A DNA stretch of 64,000 nt from Novosphingobium sp. ZN18A2 (GCF_036784765.1 NZ_CP136651.1:3112001-3176000); one strand, 5' to 3'; positions 35,700 through 45,413 are shown, counted from the stretch's first letter. Notes: generated by a model not told the origin, from the letters alone. Made by a program: numbers and translations.

Positions 35700-37454
35700 A
35701 TGACTGTCACCGATGCCGTCGCCGACGGGACGACACTTGTACCCACTCCCAACGACGACCATCTCGCGCGCCGCTACGCGGATTTCGAGACCTTCGTCGA
35801 GGCGCTGGATTATGCGGCGCAGGGTACGCTGGGCTTCAATTTCCACGACGCGCGCGGCAATCTTTCGCTGGTCTATCCGTTTTCGCAGCTTCGCGAAGAG
35901 GCGGTGGCGGTTGCGCGCAAACTGGTCGCGCACGGCGTGAAACCGGGCGATCGGCTGGCCATTATCGCCGAAACGAAACCGCAGTTCGCGGCGCTGTTCT
36001 GCGGCGCGGTCTATGCCGGCGCCTGGCCCGTTCCGCTGCCCCTGCCGACCAGTTTCGGCGGCAAGGACAACTATATCGAACAGCTTGTGGTCCAGCTTTC
36101 GAGTTCCGACCCGGCGATCCTTTTCTTCCCCGGCGAACTGACCGAGATGGCCGGCGCCGCCGCCGCGCGGCAGGGGTGCGAAGGCGTGGCCTGGGACGGG
36201 TTCCTTGAAGGTGAGGCTCCCGAGGTCGATCTGCCCGAGGCCGATCCCGATGCGATCTGCTATTTGCAGTATTCCAGCGGATCGACCCGTTTCCCGCACG
36301 GCGTGGCGGTTACGCACCGTGCGCTGCTGGCGAACCTGGCCGGCCACTCGCACGGGATGGAAATCAGCACCGGCGATCGCTGCGTCAGTTGGCTGCCGCT
36401 CTATCACGACATGGGGCTTGTCGGCTGTTTCCTCTCGCCGATCGCCAACCAGGTTTCGGTCGATTACCTGAAGACAGAGGATTTCGCGCGCCGCCCGCTC
36501 GCCTGGCTGGACATGATCAGCCGCAACAAGGGCACGACGCTCTCTTACTCCCCCACCTTCGGCTACGATATCTGCGCACGGCGCATTTCCAGCCAGTCGA
36601 ACGTGGCCGAACGCTTCGACCTGTCGCGCTGGCGCGTGGCGGGCAACGGCGCCGACATGATCCGGCCCGACGTGATGCAAAGCTTCGTCAACGCCTTTGC
36701 CGAGGCGGGGTTCAAGGCGGGCGCATTCCTGCCCAGCTATGGCCTTGCCGAAGCGACGCTGGCCGTCACCATCATGCCGCCGGGCGAAGGTATCCGCGTG
36801 GAACTGGTCGAGGAAGAGCGCCTTTCCGGCACCCCGCGCGACCTTTCGCGCCCCGCGCGCTATCGTGCGATCGTGAATTGCGGCAAGGCAATTCTCGGCA
36901 TGGAAGTCGCCATCCTCGGCGAAAAGGGAGAGCCTTTGGCCGACCACCGGATCGGCAAGGTATGGTGCAAGGGCTCAAGCGTCATGCATTCCTACTTCCG
37001 CGATCCGGAATCGACCGATGCGTGCCTTGTCGATGGCTGGCTGGACACCGGCGACATGGGATACCTTGTAAACGGCTACCTGTTCATCGTCGGCCGCGCG
37101 AAGGACATGATCATCATCAACGGCAAGAACCACTGGCCGCAGGATATCGAATGGGCGGTTGAACAGCTTCCCGGCTTCAACCACGGCGATATCGCCGCCT
37201 TCGCGATGGAAACCGAAAACGGGGAGGAAACCGCAGCGGTGCTGGTCCATTGCCGCGTTTCCGACGAGGACAAGCGCGTGGAACTGCGCGAACAGATCCG
37301 CGACAAGGTCCGCTCCGTCACCGGCATGAACTGCGTGGTGGAACTGGTTCCGCCGCGCACGCTGCCGCGCACCAGTTCGGGCAAGCTCTCCCGCGCGAAG
37401 GCCAAGAAGCTGTATCTTTCGGGCGAGATCGAACCCTACAAGCTGGCTGCCTGA
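35700..37454 (+). CDS. Fatty-acyl-AMP ligase (FAAL)-type adenylating enzyme
   Basis: 584 aa, ANL superfamily. ATP motif YLQYSSGSTRFPHGVAVTH, SWLPLYHDMGLVG, SYGLAEATLAV, then DGWLDTGDMGYLVNGYLFIV and GRAKDMIIINGKNHWPQDIE. The QYSSGSTR motif and FGYDICARR region mark the FAAL branch, which makes acyl-AMP and hands it to an acyl carrier protein or polyketide synthase, not to CoA. No carrier protein or synthase gene is nearby, so its partner is elsewhere. Confidence 0.87.
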   Translation: MTVTDAVADGTTLVPTPNDDHLARRYADFETFVEALDYAAQGTLGFNFHDARGNLSLVYPFSQLREEAVAVARKLVAHGVKPGDRLAIIAETKPQFAALFCGAVYAGAWPVPLPLPTSFGGKDNYIEQLVVQLSSSDPAILFFPGELTEMAGAAAARQGCEGVAWDGFLEGEAPEVDLPEADPDAICYLQYSSGSTRFPHGVAVTHRALLANLAGHSHGMEISTGDRCVSWLPLYHDMGLVGCFLSPIANQVSVDYLKTEDFARRPLAWLDMISRNKGTTLSYSPTFGYDICARRISSQSNVAERFDLSRWRVAGNGADMIRPDVMQSFVNAFAEAGFKAGAFLPSYGLAEATLAVTIMPPGEGIRVELVEEERLSGTPRDLSRPARYRAIVNCGKAILGMEVAILGEKGEPLADHRIGKVWCKGSSVMHSYFRDPESTDACLVDGWLDTGDMGYLVNGYLFIVGRAKDMIIINGKNHWPQDIEWAVEQLPGFNHGDIAAFAMETENGEETAAVLVHCRVSDEDKRVELREQIRDKVRSVTGMNCVVELVPPRTLPRTSSGKLSRAKAKKLYLSGEIEPYKLAA

Positions 37455-37478
37455 GGGCGGTTCCGGGGCCGAAGGGCG

Positions 37479-39098
37479 TCAGCCGGCGGCGTCAGCCCCG
37501 CCCGGCGCCTCTGCCGGGGATGCCCAATCCGCCGTCACCACGTCCTTGGGCGCCTTCCGGCTGCTTTCCGTTTCCGTCAGAACCGTCACGCCCTTTTCGC
37601 GCAGAGCCTTGGCGGCAGCGTCCACTTCATCCCCGTCGCGCCCCGTCAACTTGACGGGCGCCTGTACGCGCGTCGCGGCCCAGGCGATCAGGCCCAGCGC
37701 GTTCTGCCCCTGTTCGTCCACCTTGCCTTCGGCAAAGGTCACGCGCGGAAGGGCTGCCGCAGGCGGGCGCAGCGCCACCTGCCAATCGGGAGCGAGCCGG
37801 GCGACACGCGATTCGAGCACCGCATAGGTCGCCAGCGGCGTACCCGGCACCACCTGCGCGTTGACCACGATCTTGCGATGATCGCGATCGACCAGGATCT
37901 GGTCGGCCGGGACGCCCGAAACCAGCGACATCGCATCCACCAGCCGCTTGATCCGTGCGGCTTCGTCTTCCTGCTGCTTGGCGCGCGCCGCAGAAAGCTG
38001 CGCTTCTTCTGCGTCGGTCGCGCTGGTGCCAACGCGGAACTGGTCGATCGATACCTTGACCGGACGGCCCAGCAGGCGGGTCAGCGCGCGGTTGCTGGTG
38101 TCTTCCGCCCCCGAAAGCAGCTTGGGCGTCAAGATCGATGCGGTGACGTTGATCGGCTTCGAATCGAAATCGATATCCATCTGCGAAATCCGCGCGCGCG
38201 GATCGAACTCGTCCTTGATGAAGCCGTTGATCGTGCGCGTGGCGTTGGTTTCCCACGCGATCTGCAAAAGCGAGATCGTAAGCGGCACCGCCAACGCGAC
38301 AAGGCTTACGACGATACCCGCCGACTGCCAAAGCGTCTGCCGCTCTGTCAGCAGCGAATGGAAGCCATAGATCCGTGCCATGATCGTCGCGGTCAATGCG
38401 ATGGTCATCAGGTTGGTGACGAACAGCATCAGCGCACCGCTGAACACCGTCCAGTTCCACGTCGCCAGACCGAAGCCGACCACGGCCAGTGGCGGCATCA
38501 AGGCGGTAGCAATCGCGACGCCCACGATCGCGCCCTCGCGGCCGCGGATCATCGCGTAGGTGCCGGCAAGTGCCGAGAAGAACGCGATGGCAAGGTCGAA
38601 CAGGTTGGGGCGCGTGCGCGCGGCGATTTCGGGCGTAACCGTCTGCAGTGGCGACATCAGGACGATAAGCGCGCAGAACAGGATAGCGGCGCCGGTGCCC
38701 AGCCCCAGCGTGCGGGCCGCCCGCCTGAGCCAGTGAACATCGCCCGTGGCCAGCGCGAAGCCCGCGGCGATGATCGGCCCCATCAGCGGCGAGATGAGCA
38801 TGGCGCCGATGACCACGGCCGGCGAGGACAGCAACAGGCCAAGGATGGCGATGCCGCCCGACATGAGCAGCATGAACACGTACCGGCCCGAGAACTGGCC
38901 TTCGTCCTGCACTTTGGACAGCACGGCAAGCTGATCGACCGACGCGACAAGTTCGCGCCGCCGCCAGCGCCGCATCGGCCCCAGCACCGGCGCGAGCAGG
39001 CGCATGCGCGGATTGAAGGCGCTTTCGCGCTTCGCGCCGGGCGCGGTTCCGGCCTCTGCGGCAGTGGACGGTGTCTGCGAATTCATATCCGGCCGCAT
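37479..39098 (-). CDS. DUF389 multi-span membrane protein
   Basis: 539 aa. The DUF389 membrane domain (about residues 65-290) includes SPAVVIGAMLISPLMGPIIA, GREGAIVGVAIATALMPPLA and TNLMTIALTATIMARIYG. The remaining 250 residues form a soluble C-terminal region with OmpA-like features near the end (about 390-510). AGG precedes the first ATG; a second ATG is four codons downstream. Function unknown. Confidence 0.85.
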   Translation of the reverse strand: MRPDMNSQTPSTAAEAGTAPGAKRESAFNPRMRLLAPVLGPMRRWRRRELVASVDQLAVLSKVQDEGQFSGRYVFMLLMSGGIAILGLLLSSPAVVIGAMLISPLMGPIIAAGFALATGDVHWLRRAARTLGLGTGAAILFCALIVLMSPLQTVTPEIAARTRPNLFDLAIAFFSALAGTYAMIRGREGAIVGVAIATALMPPLAVVGFGLATWNWTVFSGALMLFVTNLMTIALTATIMARIYGFHSLLTERQTLWQSAGIVVSLVALAVPLTISLLQIAWETNATRTINGFIKDEFDPRARISQMDIDFDSKPINVTASILTPKLLSGAEDTSNRALTRLLGRPVKVSIDQFRVGTSATDAEEAQLSAARAKQQEDEAARIKRLVDAMSLVSGVPADQILVDRDHRKIVVNAQVVPGTPLATYAVLESRVARLAPDWQVALRPPAAALPRVTFAEGKVDEQGQNALGLIAWAATRVQAPVKLTGRDGDEVDAAAKALREKGVTVLTETESSRKAPKDVVTADWASPAEAPGGADAAG

Positions 39099-39190
39099 TT
39101 ATTGCCTGCCGCAATCGCGCGCAAGCAAAGCTCTATACGGAACGGATGGATATGAAACGGATGGCAAGGGTGCAGGAACGATCCCGCGCC

Positions 39191-39592
39191 TCAACCCGCC
39201 AGCAGCGGCCAGAGCGCGATCAGCAGGCCGACGATGCTGACCAGGAATACAAGCGTGCGCACCTTGGGCACACCGGCCCAGTAAAGCGGCAGGTAAACCG
39301 CCCGCGCGCCCAGCCAGATCCAGCCGCCCAGCGCGGTCGTGCCACTCGTCCGCCCCGCAACCACCACGCCAAGAAGCGCGATGATCGCGATAGGCAGCGT
39401 TTCCAGATAATTGTCGCGCGCGCGTTCCAGCCGGCCGGCAATCGGGTTGAGCGGCGGCAGGCTGGCGGTTTCATCGCGCGCGCCGGTGTTCCAGTCGACG
39501 CCGTATTGCTTCGTCTTGAAGTGGATCGCGGTGAAGATGTGGACCAGAAGCAGGACGGCGGCCCAGCCCAGGATCATGATTTCAGGATGCAT
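39191..39592 (-). CDS. MAPEG-family membrane protein
   Basis: 133 aa, four helices. NPIAGRLERARDNYLETLPI is the MAPEG helix-1/loop motif, and the protein ends with two hydrophobic spans. Eukaryotic members act in eicosanoid and glutathione metabolism; bacterial roles are mostly untested. Confidence 0.88.
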   Translation of the reverse strand: MHPEIMILGWAAVLLLVHIFTAIHFKTKQYGVDWNTGARDETASLPPLNPIAGRLERARDNYLETLPIAIIALLGVVVAGRTSGTTALGGWIWLGARAVYLPLYWAGVPKVRTLVFLVSIVGLLIALWPLLAG

Positions 39593-39710
39593 GGCGCGGC
39601 TTCTCTCCCAATGTGGTTTTTATCCAGCCTGACCGTGACGCACGCCAATGTCCAGCGGGATCGGCGCCTGTCGCCGGGCGGACGGGCTATGCCGCTGGTC
39701 GACCCGTCCC

Positions 39711-39739
39711 TTGAATGCCGTGTCTTACAATCATAATAC
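39711..39739 (+). promoter_or_regulatory. Candidate sigma-70 promoter of the telA-like operon
   Basis: TTGAAT (39711-39716), a 17-nt spacer, TAATAC (39734-39739), about 66 nt before the first start codon of the operon. Confidence 0.45.
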
Positions 39740-39805
39740 AGCTTGTCAGGAGACGCGCGCATCTCCACATTGAAGACGACCGACCTACACGCCGGGGACT
39801 ATCCG

Positions 39806-41017
39806 ATGGCCAGCAGTACCGAAACGCAGACCGAAGCCAAGCTTGACCTGACACCGCCCGATCCGGTGCCGGCTGTCGCGCCGACGAAAGCGGCGGGCCT
39901 TGTGCCTGTATCGGATGAGACAAAGTCCAAGCTGGAAGCGAAGGTCGAATCCTTCGTTGCCGACCTTGTCTCGCAGGATGCAGCAAGCCCCGAATTCGGC
40001 AAGCGGGTGGACCAGCTTACCAACATGGGCCGCAAGGAAATCGTCGCTGCCGCGTCGATGTCCAACCGCTTCCTGGACCGGCCGATCCGGGCGATGGACA
40101 AGGACACCGGCGTCGGCACCGACCTGGCCGAACTGCGCCGCACGGTGGAAGACCTCGATCCCGGCCGGCAAGGCAATCTTTCCTCGGGCCGCAAGTTCCT
40201 GGGCATCATTCCCCTGGGCAACCGCATCAAGCGCTATTTCGACGGCTATACGTCGGCGCAGGGGCACATCAAGGCGATCCTCGACCGGCTTTCGTCGGGC
40301 AAGGACGAACTGCTGATGGACAATGCCGCAATCGACGTGGAACGCCAGAAGCTGTGGGAAGCGATGGGCAACCTGGAACAGATGATCCACATCTCCAAGG
40401 TGCTCGACCAGCGGCTGGAGGACGCCGCCGCCGACCTTGACCACACCGATCCCGCAAAGGCCAAGGCGGTGCGCGAAAGCGCGCTGTTCTATACCCGCCA
40501 GCGCACGCAGGACCTGCTGACGCAGATGGCGGTGACGGTGCAGGGCTATCTCGCGCTCGACCTGGTGAAGAAGAACAACGTCGAACTGGTAAAGGGCGTG
40601 GACCGCGCCAGCACGACCACGGTGGCCGCATTGCGCACCGCCGTGACGGTGGCCCAGGCGATGACCAACCAGCGGCTGGTGCTGCAACAGATCACCGCGC
40701 TCAACACCACGACATCGGACATCATCGATTCGACCGGCAAGCTGCTGAAGGAACAGACCGGCAAGATCCACGAACAGGCCGCGTCGAGCACGATCCCGCT
40801 CGAAACGCTGCAGCGCGCATTCCAGAACATCTACGATACAATGGACAACATCGACACGTTCAAGATGAAGGCGCTCGATTCGATGAAGCAGACGGTCGAC
40901 ACGCTTTCTGGCGAAGTCGAAAAGTCGCGCGGATATATCGCGCGGGCCGAAGGGGCGGCGCAGGCAAAGCAGCTTGCCGGCAGCGAAGCGCCCTCGTTGC
41001 TGAGCCTGGAGGGCTGA
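39806..41017 (+). CDS. Toxic-anion-resistance protein, TelA/YaaN family
   Basis: 403 aa, almost entirely helical. GIIPLGNRIKRYFDGYTSAQ and ALRTAVTVAQAMTNQRLVLQ are hallmarks of the TelA family, named after tellurite resistance; the mechanism is unclear. GGGGA lies 8 nt before the ATG. First gene of a three-gene operon with an XpaC-like membrane protein and a PHA-type protein. Confidence 0.9.
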   Translation: MASSTETQTEAKLDLTPPDPVPAVAPTKAAGLVPVSDETKSKLEAKVESFVADLVSQDAASPEFGKRVDQLTNMGRKEIVAAASMSNRFLDRPIRAMDKDTGVGTDLAELRRTVEDLDPGRQGNLSSGRKFLGIIPLGNRIKRYFDGYTSAQGHIKAILDRLSSGKDELLMDNAAIDVERQKLWEAMGNLEQMIHISKVLDQRLEDAAADLDHTDPAKAKAVRESALFYTRQRTQDLLTQMAVTVQGYLALDLVKKNNVELVKGVDRASTTTVAALRTAVTVAQAMTNQRLVLQQITALNTTTSDIIDSTGKLLKEQTGKIHEQAASSTIPLETLQRAFQNIYDTMDNIDTFKMKALDSMKQTVDTLSGEVEKSRGYIARAEGAAQAKQLAGSEAPSLLSLEG

Positions 41018-41027
41018 CTGACCCGCG

Positions 41028-41795
41028 ATGGCCGGAGAAGCACAGCAGCACCAGCAGATCATGGCCGCCGCCGGCCAGTCGCTCGCGCGCAATCGCGCGG
41101 GCGGCCGCCGCTCTATCGGCAGGCGCTCGGCCGAACTGAAACACCGCCATTTCGCCCGCAAGCTGACTCGCATCGCGATGGCGATCGGGGCGATCCTGCT
41201 TGCCGCGATGATCGCGGGCATGGTGATAGACGGCATCGGCTTCACCGGCATCGTGGTGACGTTCTTCGCGGTCGTCTTCGCGACGGTGTTCTTCGGCCGC
41301 TATCCCCGCATGAAAGTGCCCGACCTGTCAAAGCTCAACACCGGCGATGTGCGCTCCATGGTCGGGCGAACCGAACTGTGGCTGGAGGCGCAGCGCCCTG
41401 CCCTTCCCGCGCCTGCGGTGCAACTGGTCGACCAGATCGGCGTGCAGCTTGACGGGCTGGGCGTGCAGCTTGAAGGCATAGACCCCGCCGAACCCGCCGC
41501 GCAGGAAGTGCGCAAGCTGGTGGGTGAACATTTGCCCGGCATGGTCGAATCCTATCGCCGCATCCCCGCGCACTTGCGCAAGGAGGAACGCGGCGGGCGC
41601 ACCGCCGACCAGCAGCTGGCCGACGGGCTGGGCAAGATCAGCCGCGAGATTGACGACGTGACCCGCAGGCTGGCGGCGGGCGACCTGGACGCGCTGGCCG
41701 TTCAGGGCCGTTATCTCGATTACAAATATGGCAACGGGCTGAACGAAAGCGACGGCGCGGGCGCGGTCCTGCCCGCACCGGGAGAGAACGCCTGA
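41028..41795 (+). CDS. XpaC-like membrane-anchored protein
   Basis: 255 aa. Two adjacent helices (about residues 45-65 and 70-90), then a helical cytoplasmic domain (SYRRIPAHLRKEERGGRTAD, LADGLGKISREIDDVTRRLA). The order telA-xpaC is the usual pairing, which supports the call more than local sequence does. XpaC was named from hydrolysis of a chromogenic phosphate ester; its real role is unknown. Its stop overlaps the next start by one base. Confidence 0.7.
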   Translation: MAGEAQQHQQIMAAAGQSLARNRAGGRRSIGRRSAELKHRHFARKLTRIAMAIGAILLAAMIAGMVIDGIGFTGIVVTFFAVVFATVFFGRYPRMKVPDLSKLNTGDVRSMVGRTELWLEAQRPALPAPAVQLVDQIGVQLDGLGVQLEGIDPAEPAAQEVRKLVGEHLPGMVESYRRIPAHLRKEERGGRTADQQLADGLGKISREIDDVTRRLAAGDLDALAVQGRYLDYKYGNGLNESDGAGAVLPAPGENA

Positions 41796-42091
41796 TGCGC
41801 GTTGCAATCCCCCATTCGCTTCCGCGCGAAGAGGTGCGCCGCCGCCTTCACGAACGCGCCCACGAAATCACGGGCTTCATCCCCGGCGGCATCGCGGAAG
41901 TCGCCACGGACTGGCCGGGTGACGACCGGATGCACATGGCGCTATCCGCGCTGGGACAGACGGTGGATGCGCAGGTCGATATAGAGGACACGGCGATGGT
42001 TGTGACCATCGACCTTCCGCCCTCGCTCTCGTTCGTGCGCGGCATGGTGGAAAGCACCGTGCGCGAAAAGGGCACCAAGCTGCTGAAATAG
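41795..42091 (+). CDS. Polyhydroxyalkanoic-acid-system family small protein
   Basis: 98 aa. VAIPHSLPREEVRRRLHERA, WPGDDRMHMALSALGQTVDA and TIDLPPSLSFVRGMVESTVR follow the PHA-granule-region family pattern. Members are found with PHA synthesis genes; none are nearby here. Translationally coupled to the XpaC-like gene (TGATG). Confidence 0.72.
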   Translation: MRVAIPHSLPREEVRRRLHERAHEITGFIPGGIAEVATDWPGDDRMHMALSALGQTVDAQVDIEDTAMVVTIDLPPSLSFVRGMVESTVREKGTKLLK

Positions 42092-42094
42092 CGG

Positions 42095-42538
42095 TCAGAG
42101 ATCCCGGCGTTCCAGTTCAAGGAACTCGCGCGGCAATCGCAGGGTCCGCGCCACAAGCCGCGTTTCCATAAGCAGGAACACAAGCGCCGCCATCAGCAGG
42201 CCGACGGCAATGAAAAAGCTGATGCCGATCGGAAGGTCGAACCGCATGCCCTCCAGTTCGCCGATGAACAGCGCGCCCACCGTGACGCCCACGGCAAGGC
42301 CGCTCATCACCAGCATCAGCAGCGCGCGCCCGATAAGCTGGATGCGCCGGTCGATATAGCGGATCTCGACCACGACCGCGTCGTGCTCCGCTCCTTGCGT
42401 TTCGCCATGCAGCTTTTTCAGGTTGCGCGAACGATCGACGATACGGCCCAGCCGGGTCGTCAGGATGTTCATGATATTGCCGATGGCGACCAGCATGAAC
42501 ACGGGCGCCAGCGCCAGTTGGATGGTATGTGCGATCAC
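42095..42538 (-). CDS. DUF2721 membrane protein
   Basis: 147 aa. MIAHTIQLALAPVFMLVAIG, NILTTRLGRIVDRSR and two C-terminal helices match DUF2721. Convergent with the PHA-type gene, 3 nt apart. Function unknown. Confidence 0.87.
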   Translation of the reverse strand: MIAHTIQLALAPVFMLVAIGNIMNILTTRLGRIVDRSRNLKKLHGETQGAEHDAVVVEIRYIDRRIQLIGRALLMLVMSGLAVGVTVGALFIGELEGMRFDLPIGISFFIAVGLLMAALVFLLMETRLVARTLRLPREFLELERRDL

Positions 42539-42677
42539 CGTTGCCCTTCCCCTTGAACCGCCACGTCCTTAGCCCCGATGCGAAACCGACTGGAAGGCCC
42601 GAATTGGCGATAACTATCGGGATCGCCGCCAGCCAAACGGCGCCCGTGGCGCGATCCGGAATTTGCGCTGCCCCGGA

Positions 42678-43475
42678 TCAGCCGGGACGGACGATCACGC
42701 ACTGCGCATCGTCCTCGAACTCAAGCGCCTCTATCGACGATGCACTGGCGCACTCGCCTGGCCACACGCGTTCGCCATGAAGCCGCACCGTCCCCGCCAG
42801 CGGGAGCACCAGCATCGGCGTATCGTATTCGGCCAGCAGCGCATCATCGGGTTCGCCGTCAAGCCGATGCGCGATGAAATGCGCCGCGCGCACCAGTTCT
42901 TCCGTCCCGTGCGCCCCCACATGGTGGCGCAGCGCGGGATCGTGCGGGGCACCGCGCGCCACAGCGATGCCCCGGTCCAGGTGGAGTTCGCGCGGTCGGC
43001 CATAATCGTAAAGGCGATAGGTGACATCGCTGTTCTGCTGGATTTCCACCAGCGAAAGGCCGCTGCCGATCGCATGGACGGTTCCCGCCGGAATATAGAA
43101 GAAATCACCCGCGCGCGCCGGATGCCACGCCAACAGGCCTTCGATCGAACCGTCGAGCGCGGCGGCCCGCATCGTTCCGGCATCGACCGGTTCGCGAAAG
43201 CCGATGGCGACGCTGGCGCCGGGCTCCGCATCGAGGATCAGCCAGCACTCCTCCTTGCCGGTCCGCGCATCTCCATCCACGCCGGAATCGCCGGGGTGGA
43301 CCTGAACCGAGAGCTTTTCGGACGTGAAAATGTATTTGACCAGCAGGCCGGGCAGGTCTTCCGGGGGTTCGAACCAGATTTCACCGATGCGCTTGCCCGC
43401 TGGTGCTTCGAAGGGTGCGGGAAGGCTGTCGCGCCCCCAGACCTTCTCTACCTCGCGAATCGGAAGAACGCTCAT
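42678..43475 (-). CDS. Class I mannose-6-phosphate isomerase-like enzyme
   Basis: 265 aa. Cupin-fold phosphomannose isomerase: IGEIWFEPPEDLPGLLVKYI, the zinc-site motifs SVQVHPGD, KEECWLIL and PAGTVHAIGSGL. Converts fructose-6-P to mannose-6-P for GDP-mannose. Shorter than E. coli ManA, like other alphaproteobacterial forms. ATG overlaps the stop of the guanylyltransferase gene by 4 bases, so the pair forms one pathway unit. Confidence 0.9.
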   Translation of the reverse strand: MSVLPIREVEKVWGRDSLPAPFEAPAGKRIGEIWFEPPEDLPGLLVKYIFTSEKLSVQVHPGDSGVDGDARTGKEECWLILDAEPGASVAIGFREPVDAGTMRAAALDGSIEGLLAWHPARAGDFFYIPAGTVHAIGSGLSLVEIQQNSDVTYRLYDYGRPRELHLDRGIAVARGAPHDPALRHHVGAHGTEELVRAAHFIAHRLDGEPDDALLAEYDTPMLVLPLAGTVRLHGERVWPGECASASSIEALEFEDDAQCVIVRPG

Positions 43476-44530
43476 TGCCGCGACGCTCCGGACAGCTTGC
43501 CCACGTCCTGCGCCCCTTCTGGCGTGCAGACCAGCACCTCATCTCCATCGACGACCACGATCAGGTTTGAAGCACCGATCACGGAAACACGCGGACCGTC
43601 GCTTTGCACCAGCACGTTGCTGCAATCGCGCAGTTCGGCGCGCCCCGCGATCGAATTGCCCGATCCGTCCTTTTCCAGAGCTTCGTGCAGCGCCTGCCAG
43701 TTGCCGATATCGGACCAGCCCATCGATGCGGGAACAACCGCCGCCTTCGCGGTATTTTCCATCACCGCGTAATCCACGGATTCGGATTGGATGGCGGCAA
43801 ATGCTTGCGCGTCAGGATGGAACCGGCCCCCTTCCGCGTGTCCGGCCCTGACCGCACGGGCTACGGTTTCGGCGAGCGCCGGGCGATGGGCGGCCAGTTC
43901 TTCAAGGAACGTTCCGGCGCGAAAGGCGAACAGACCGCCGTTCCAGAAATATCCACCGTCATCCAGAAAGGCCTGCGCGCGCGCGCGATCGGGCTTTTCC
44001 ACGAAGCGATCCACGCGCCATCCCGAAGCGACGCCGATCGCTTCGCCGCGCCTGATATAGCCAAAGCCGGTTTCGGGACCGGTCGGCGTTATTCCGAAGG
44101 TCACCAGCCAGCCCCGGGCGGCAAGATCGGCGGCCTTTCGGGCGGTTTCGCGGAACGTATCGACATCGGCGATGTAATGGTCACTGGGGCAGACAAGCAT
44201 GATCGCGTCTGCGGGCAGGCGCAGCGCGGCCAGCGCGATTGCGGCGGCGGTGTTCTTGCCTTCCGGTTCCACGATTGTGCCGGCGCCCTTGCAGCCGTTC
44301 AATTGCGCTTCGACAAGGTCGAGATGCGCGGCCCCCGTCACCACCACCGGCGGCGCAAAACCGGCCGCCGCATCGCACCGCGCAAGCGTGGCCTCGAACA
44401 ATGTCGATTCGCCGACGAGCGGGAGGAACGGCTTGGGCCGGGTCTTGCGCGAACGCGGCCACAGGCGCGTGCCGCTGCCTCCGCAAAGGATGACCGGGAC
44501 AATCGGGACAGGTGCTGCTGAATCGTTCAC
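43472..44530 (-). CDS. manC: Mannose-1-phosphate guanylyltransferase
   Basis: 352 aa, GTG start. The nucleotidyltransferase signature PVILCGGSGTRLWPRSRKTR then PKPFLPL is unmistakable; EKPDRARAQAFL and FWNGGLFAFRAG are further GMP motifs. Makes GDP-mannose from mannose-1-P and GTP for surface polysaccharide. It lacks the fused isomerase domain, which is supplied by the next gene. No clear Shine-Dalgarno seen. Confidence 0.93.
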   Translation of the reverse strand: MNDSAAPVPIVPVILCGGSGTRLWPRSRKTRPKPFLPLVGESTLFEATLARCDAAAGFAPPVVVTGAAHLDLVEAQLNGCKGAGTIVEPEGKNTAAAIALAALRLPADAIMLVCPSDHYIADVDTFRETARKAADLAARGWLVTFGITPTGPETGFGYIRRGEAIGVASGWRVDRFVEKPDRARAQAFLDDGGYFWNGGLFAFRAGTFLEELAAHRPALAETVARAVRAGHAEGGRFHPDAQAFAAIQSESVDYAVMENTAKAAVVPASMGWSDIGNWQALHEALEKDGSGNSIAGRAELRDCSNVLVQSDGPRVSVIGASNLIVVVDGDEVLVCTPEGAQDVGKLSGASRQ

Positions 44531-44561
44531 GCCGAGTCGTTAGCACAGCGTTCTTGCCAAA

Positions 44562-45326
44562 TCATCGCGACCTGAAGTCTACCCGGTAACCATAGCGGGC
44601 TACTACCGGTGTGCCATCGCTGCGCCTTGCAGGGTTGAACCGGATCTTGCGGATCACCAGCGGGCAAACCAGCGCCGTGGTCGCGGCATCCACGTCGCTG
44701 CGCGCTACAGAGCAATCGCACGCGCGGCCATCGACCGTAACGGTAAAATATACCGTCACCGACCCACCCGAGCGTGTCTGGCGCCCGCCGGGAGGTGTGG
44801 GAAAGTCGCTCGCCTCATTCAGTTCGCCCGAACGGATCGACGGACGCACCGCGATGGTTCCCCCTGCCCCGTTGCCCTGGCCGCCGCTGCCGGTTCCCTG
44901 CCCGTCGCCACCGCCACCGGTGCCTTCCCCCGACCTTGCGGCGCCCGACTTCCTTTCGTCTCCGGTCGAAGAGACGGGCGCCGCGGACATCTTCGGGATC
45001 GGAATACGGGCCTTGGGCGCCGAAACGGCCTTGGCCCGCGCGGTGGGCGCTGCCTGCGCGGCCTTGCCTTCGGGCTCTTGCGCGGTCGTCGAAGGGGCGG
45101 GTGGCGGCGGAGGAGGCGGCGTAAGCGGCACGTCATAAGTGCGCACGGACCGGTCGAGGCCAGCCTTTTCCAGCACCGCGGGCACGCCTCCCAGCCCGTG
45201 AATGATCGCCACGACAAGCCCGGCGTGAATCAGCGCGATCACGCCCAGAATCGCAAGCCTTGTCCGGGGTTCAAGGCGCGGCGCGTCGGTAAAGCGCCTT
45301 ACGTCTTTCGTCTTTCTTTCAAGCAT
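44562..45326 (-). CDS. TonB energy-transducer protein
   Basis: 254 aa from ATG; a TTG six codons upstream with AGGAG very close is an alternative. One helix (about residues 24-45, LAILGVIALIHAGLVVAIIH), a Pro-rich stretch VPLTPPPPPPPAPSTT, a flexible Ala/Gly linker, and a TonB C-terminal domain (GGSVTVYFTVTVDGRACDCS, VIRKIRFNPARRSDGTPV). Transmits proton-motive force to TonB-dependent receptors such as the one at 57070. Two Cys pairs (CDC and later C) in the C-terminal domain may form a disulfide. No exbB/exbD nearby. Confidence 0.88.
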   Translation of the reverse strand: MLERKTKDVRRFTDAPRLEPRTRLAILGVIALIHAGLVVAIIHGLGGVPAVLEKAGLDRSVRTYDVPLTPPPPPPPAPSTTAQEPEGKAAQAAPTARAKAVSAPKARIPIPKMSAAPVSSTGDERKSGAARSGEGTGGGGDGQGTGSGGQGNGAGGTIAVRPSIRSGELNEASDFPTPPGGRQTRSGGSVTVYFTVTVDGRACDCSVARSDVDAATTALVCPLVIRKIRFNPARRSDGTPVVARYGYRVDFRSR

Positions 45327-45413
45327 ACCGTTCAATCGGGCCAACGCTCCTGCAGCTTACCCTATTGCCGCGTTAATCGCGGCGGGTCATGTCCCATTTG
45401 CGGCGAAGGCGGT

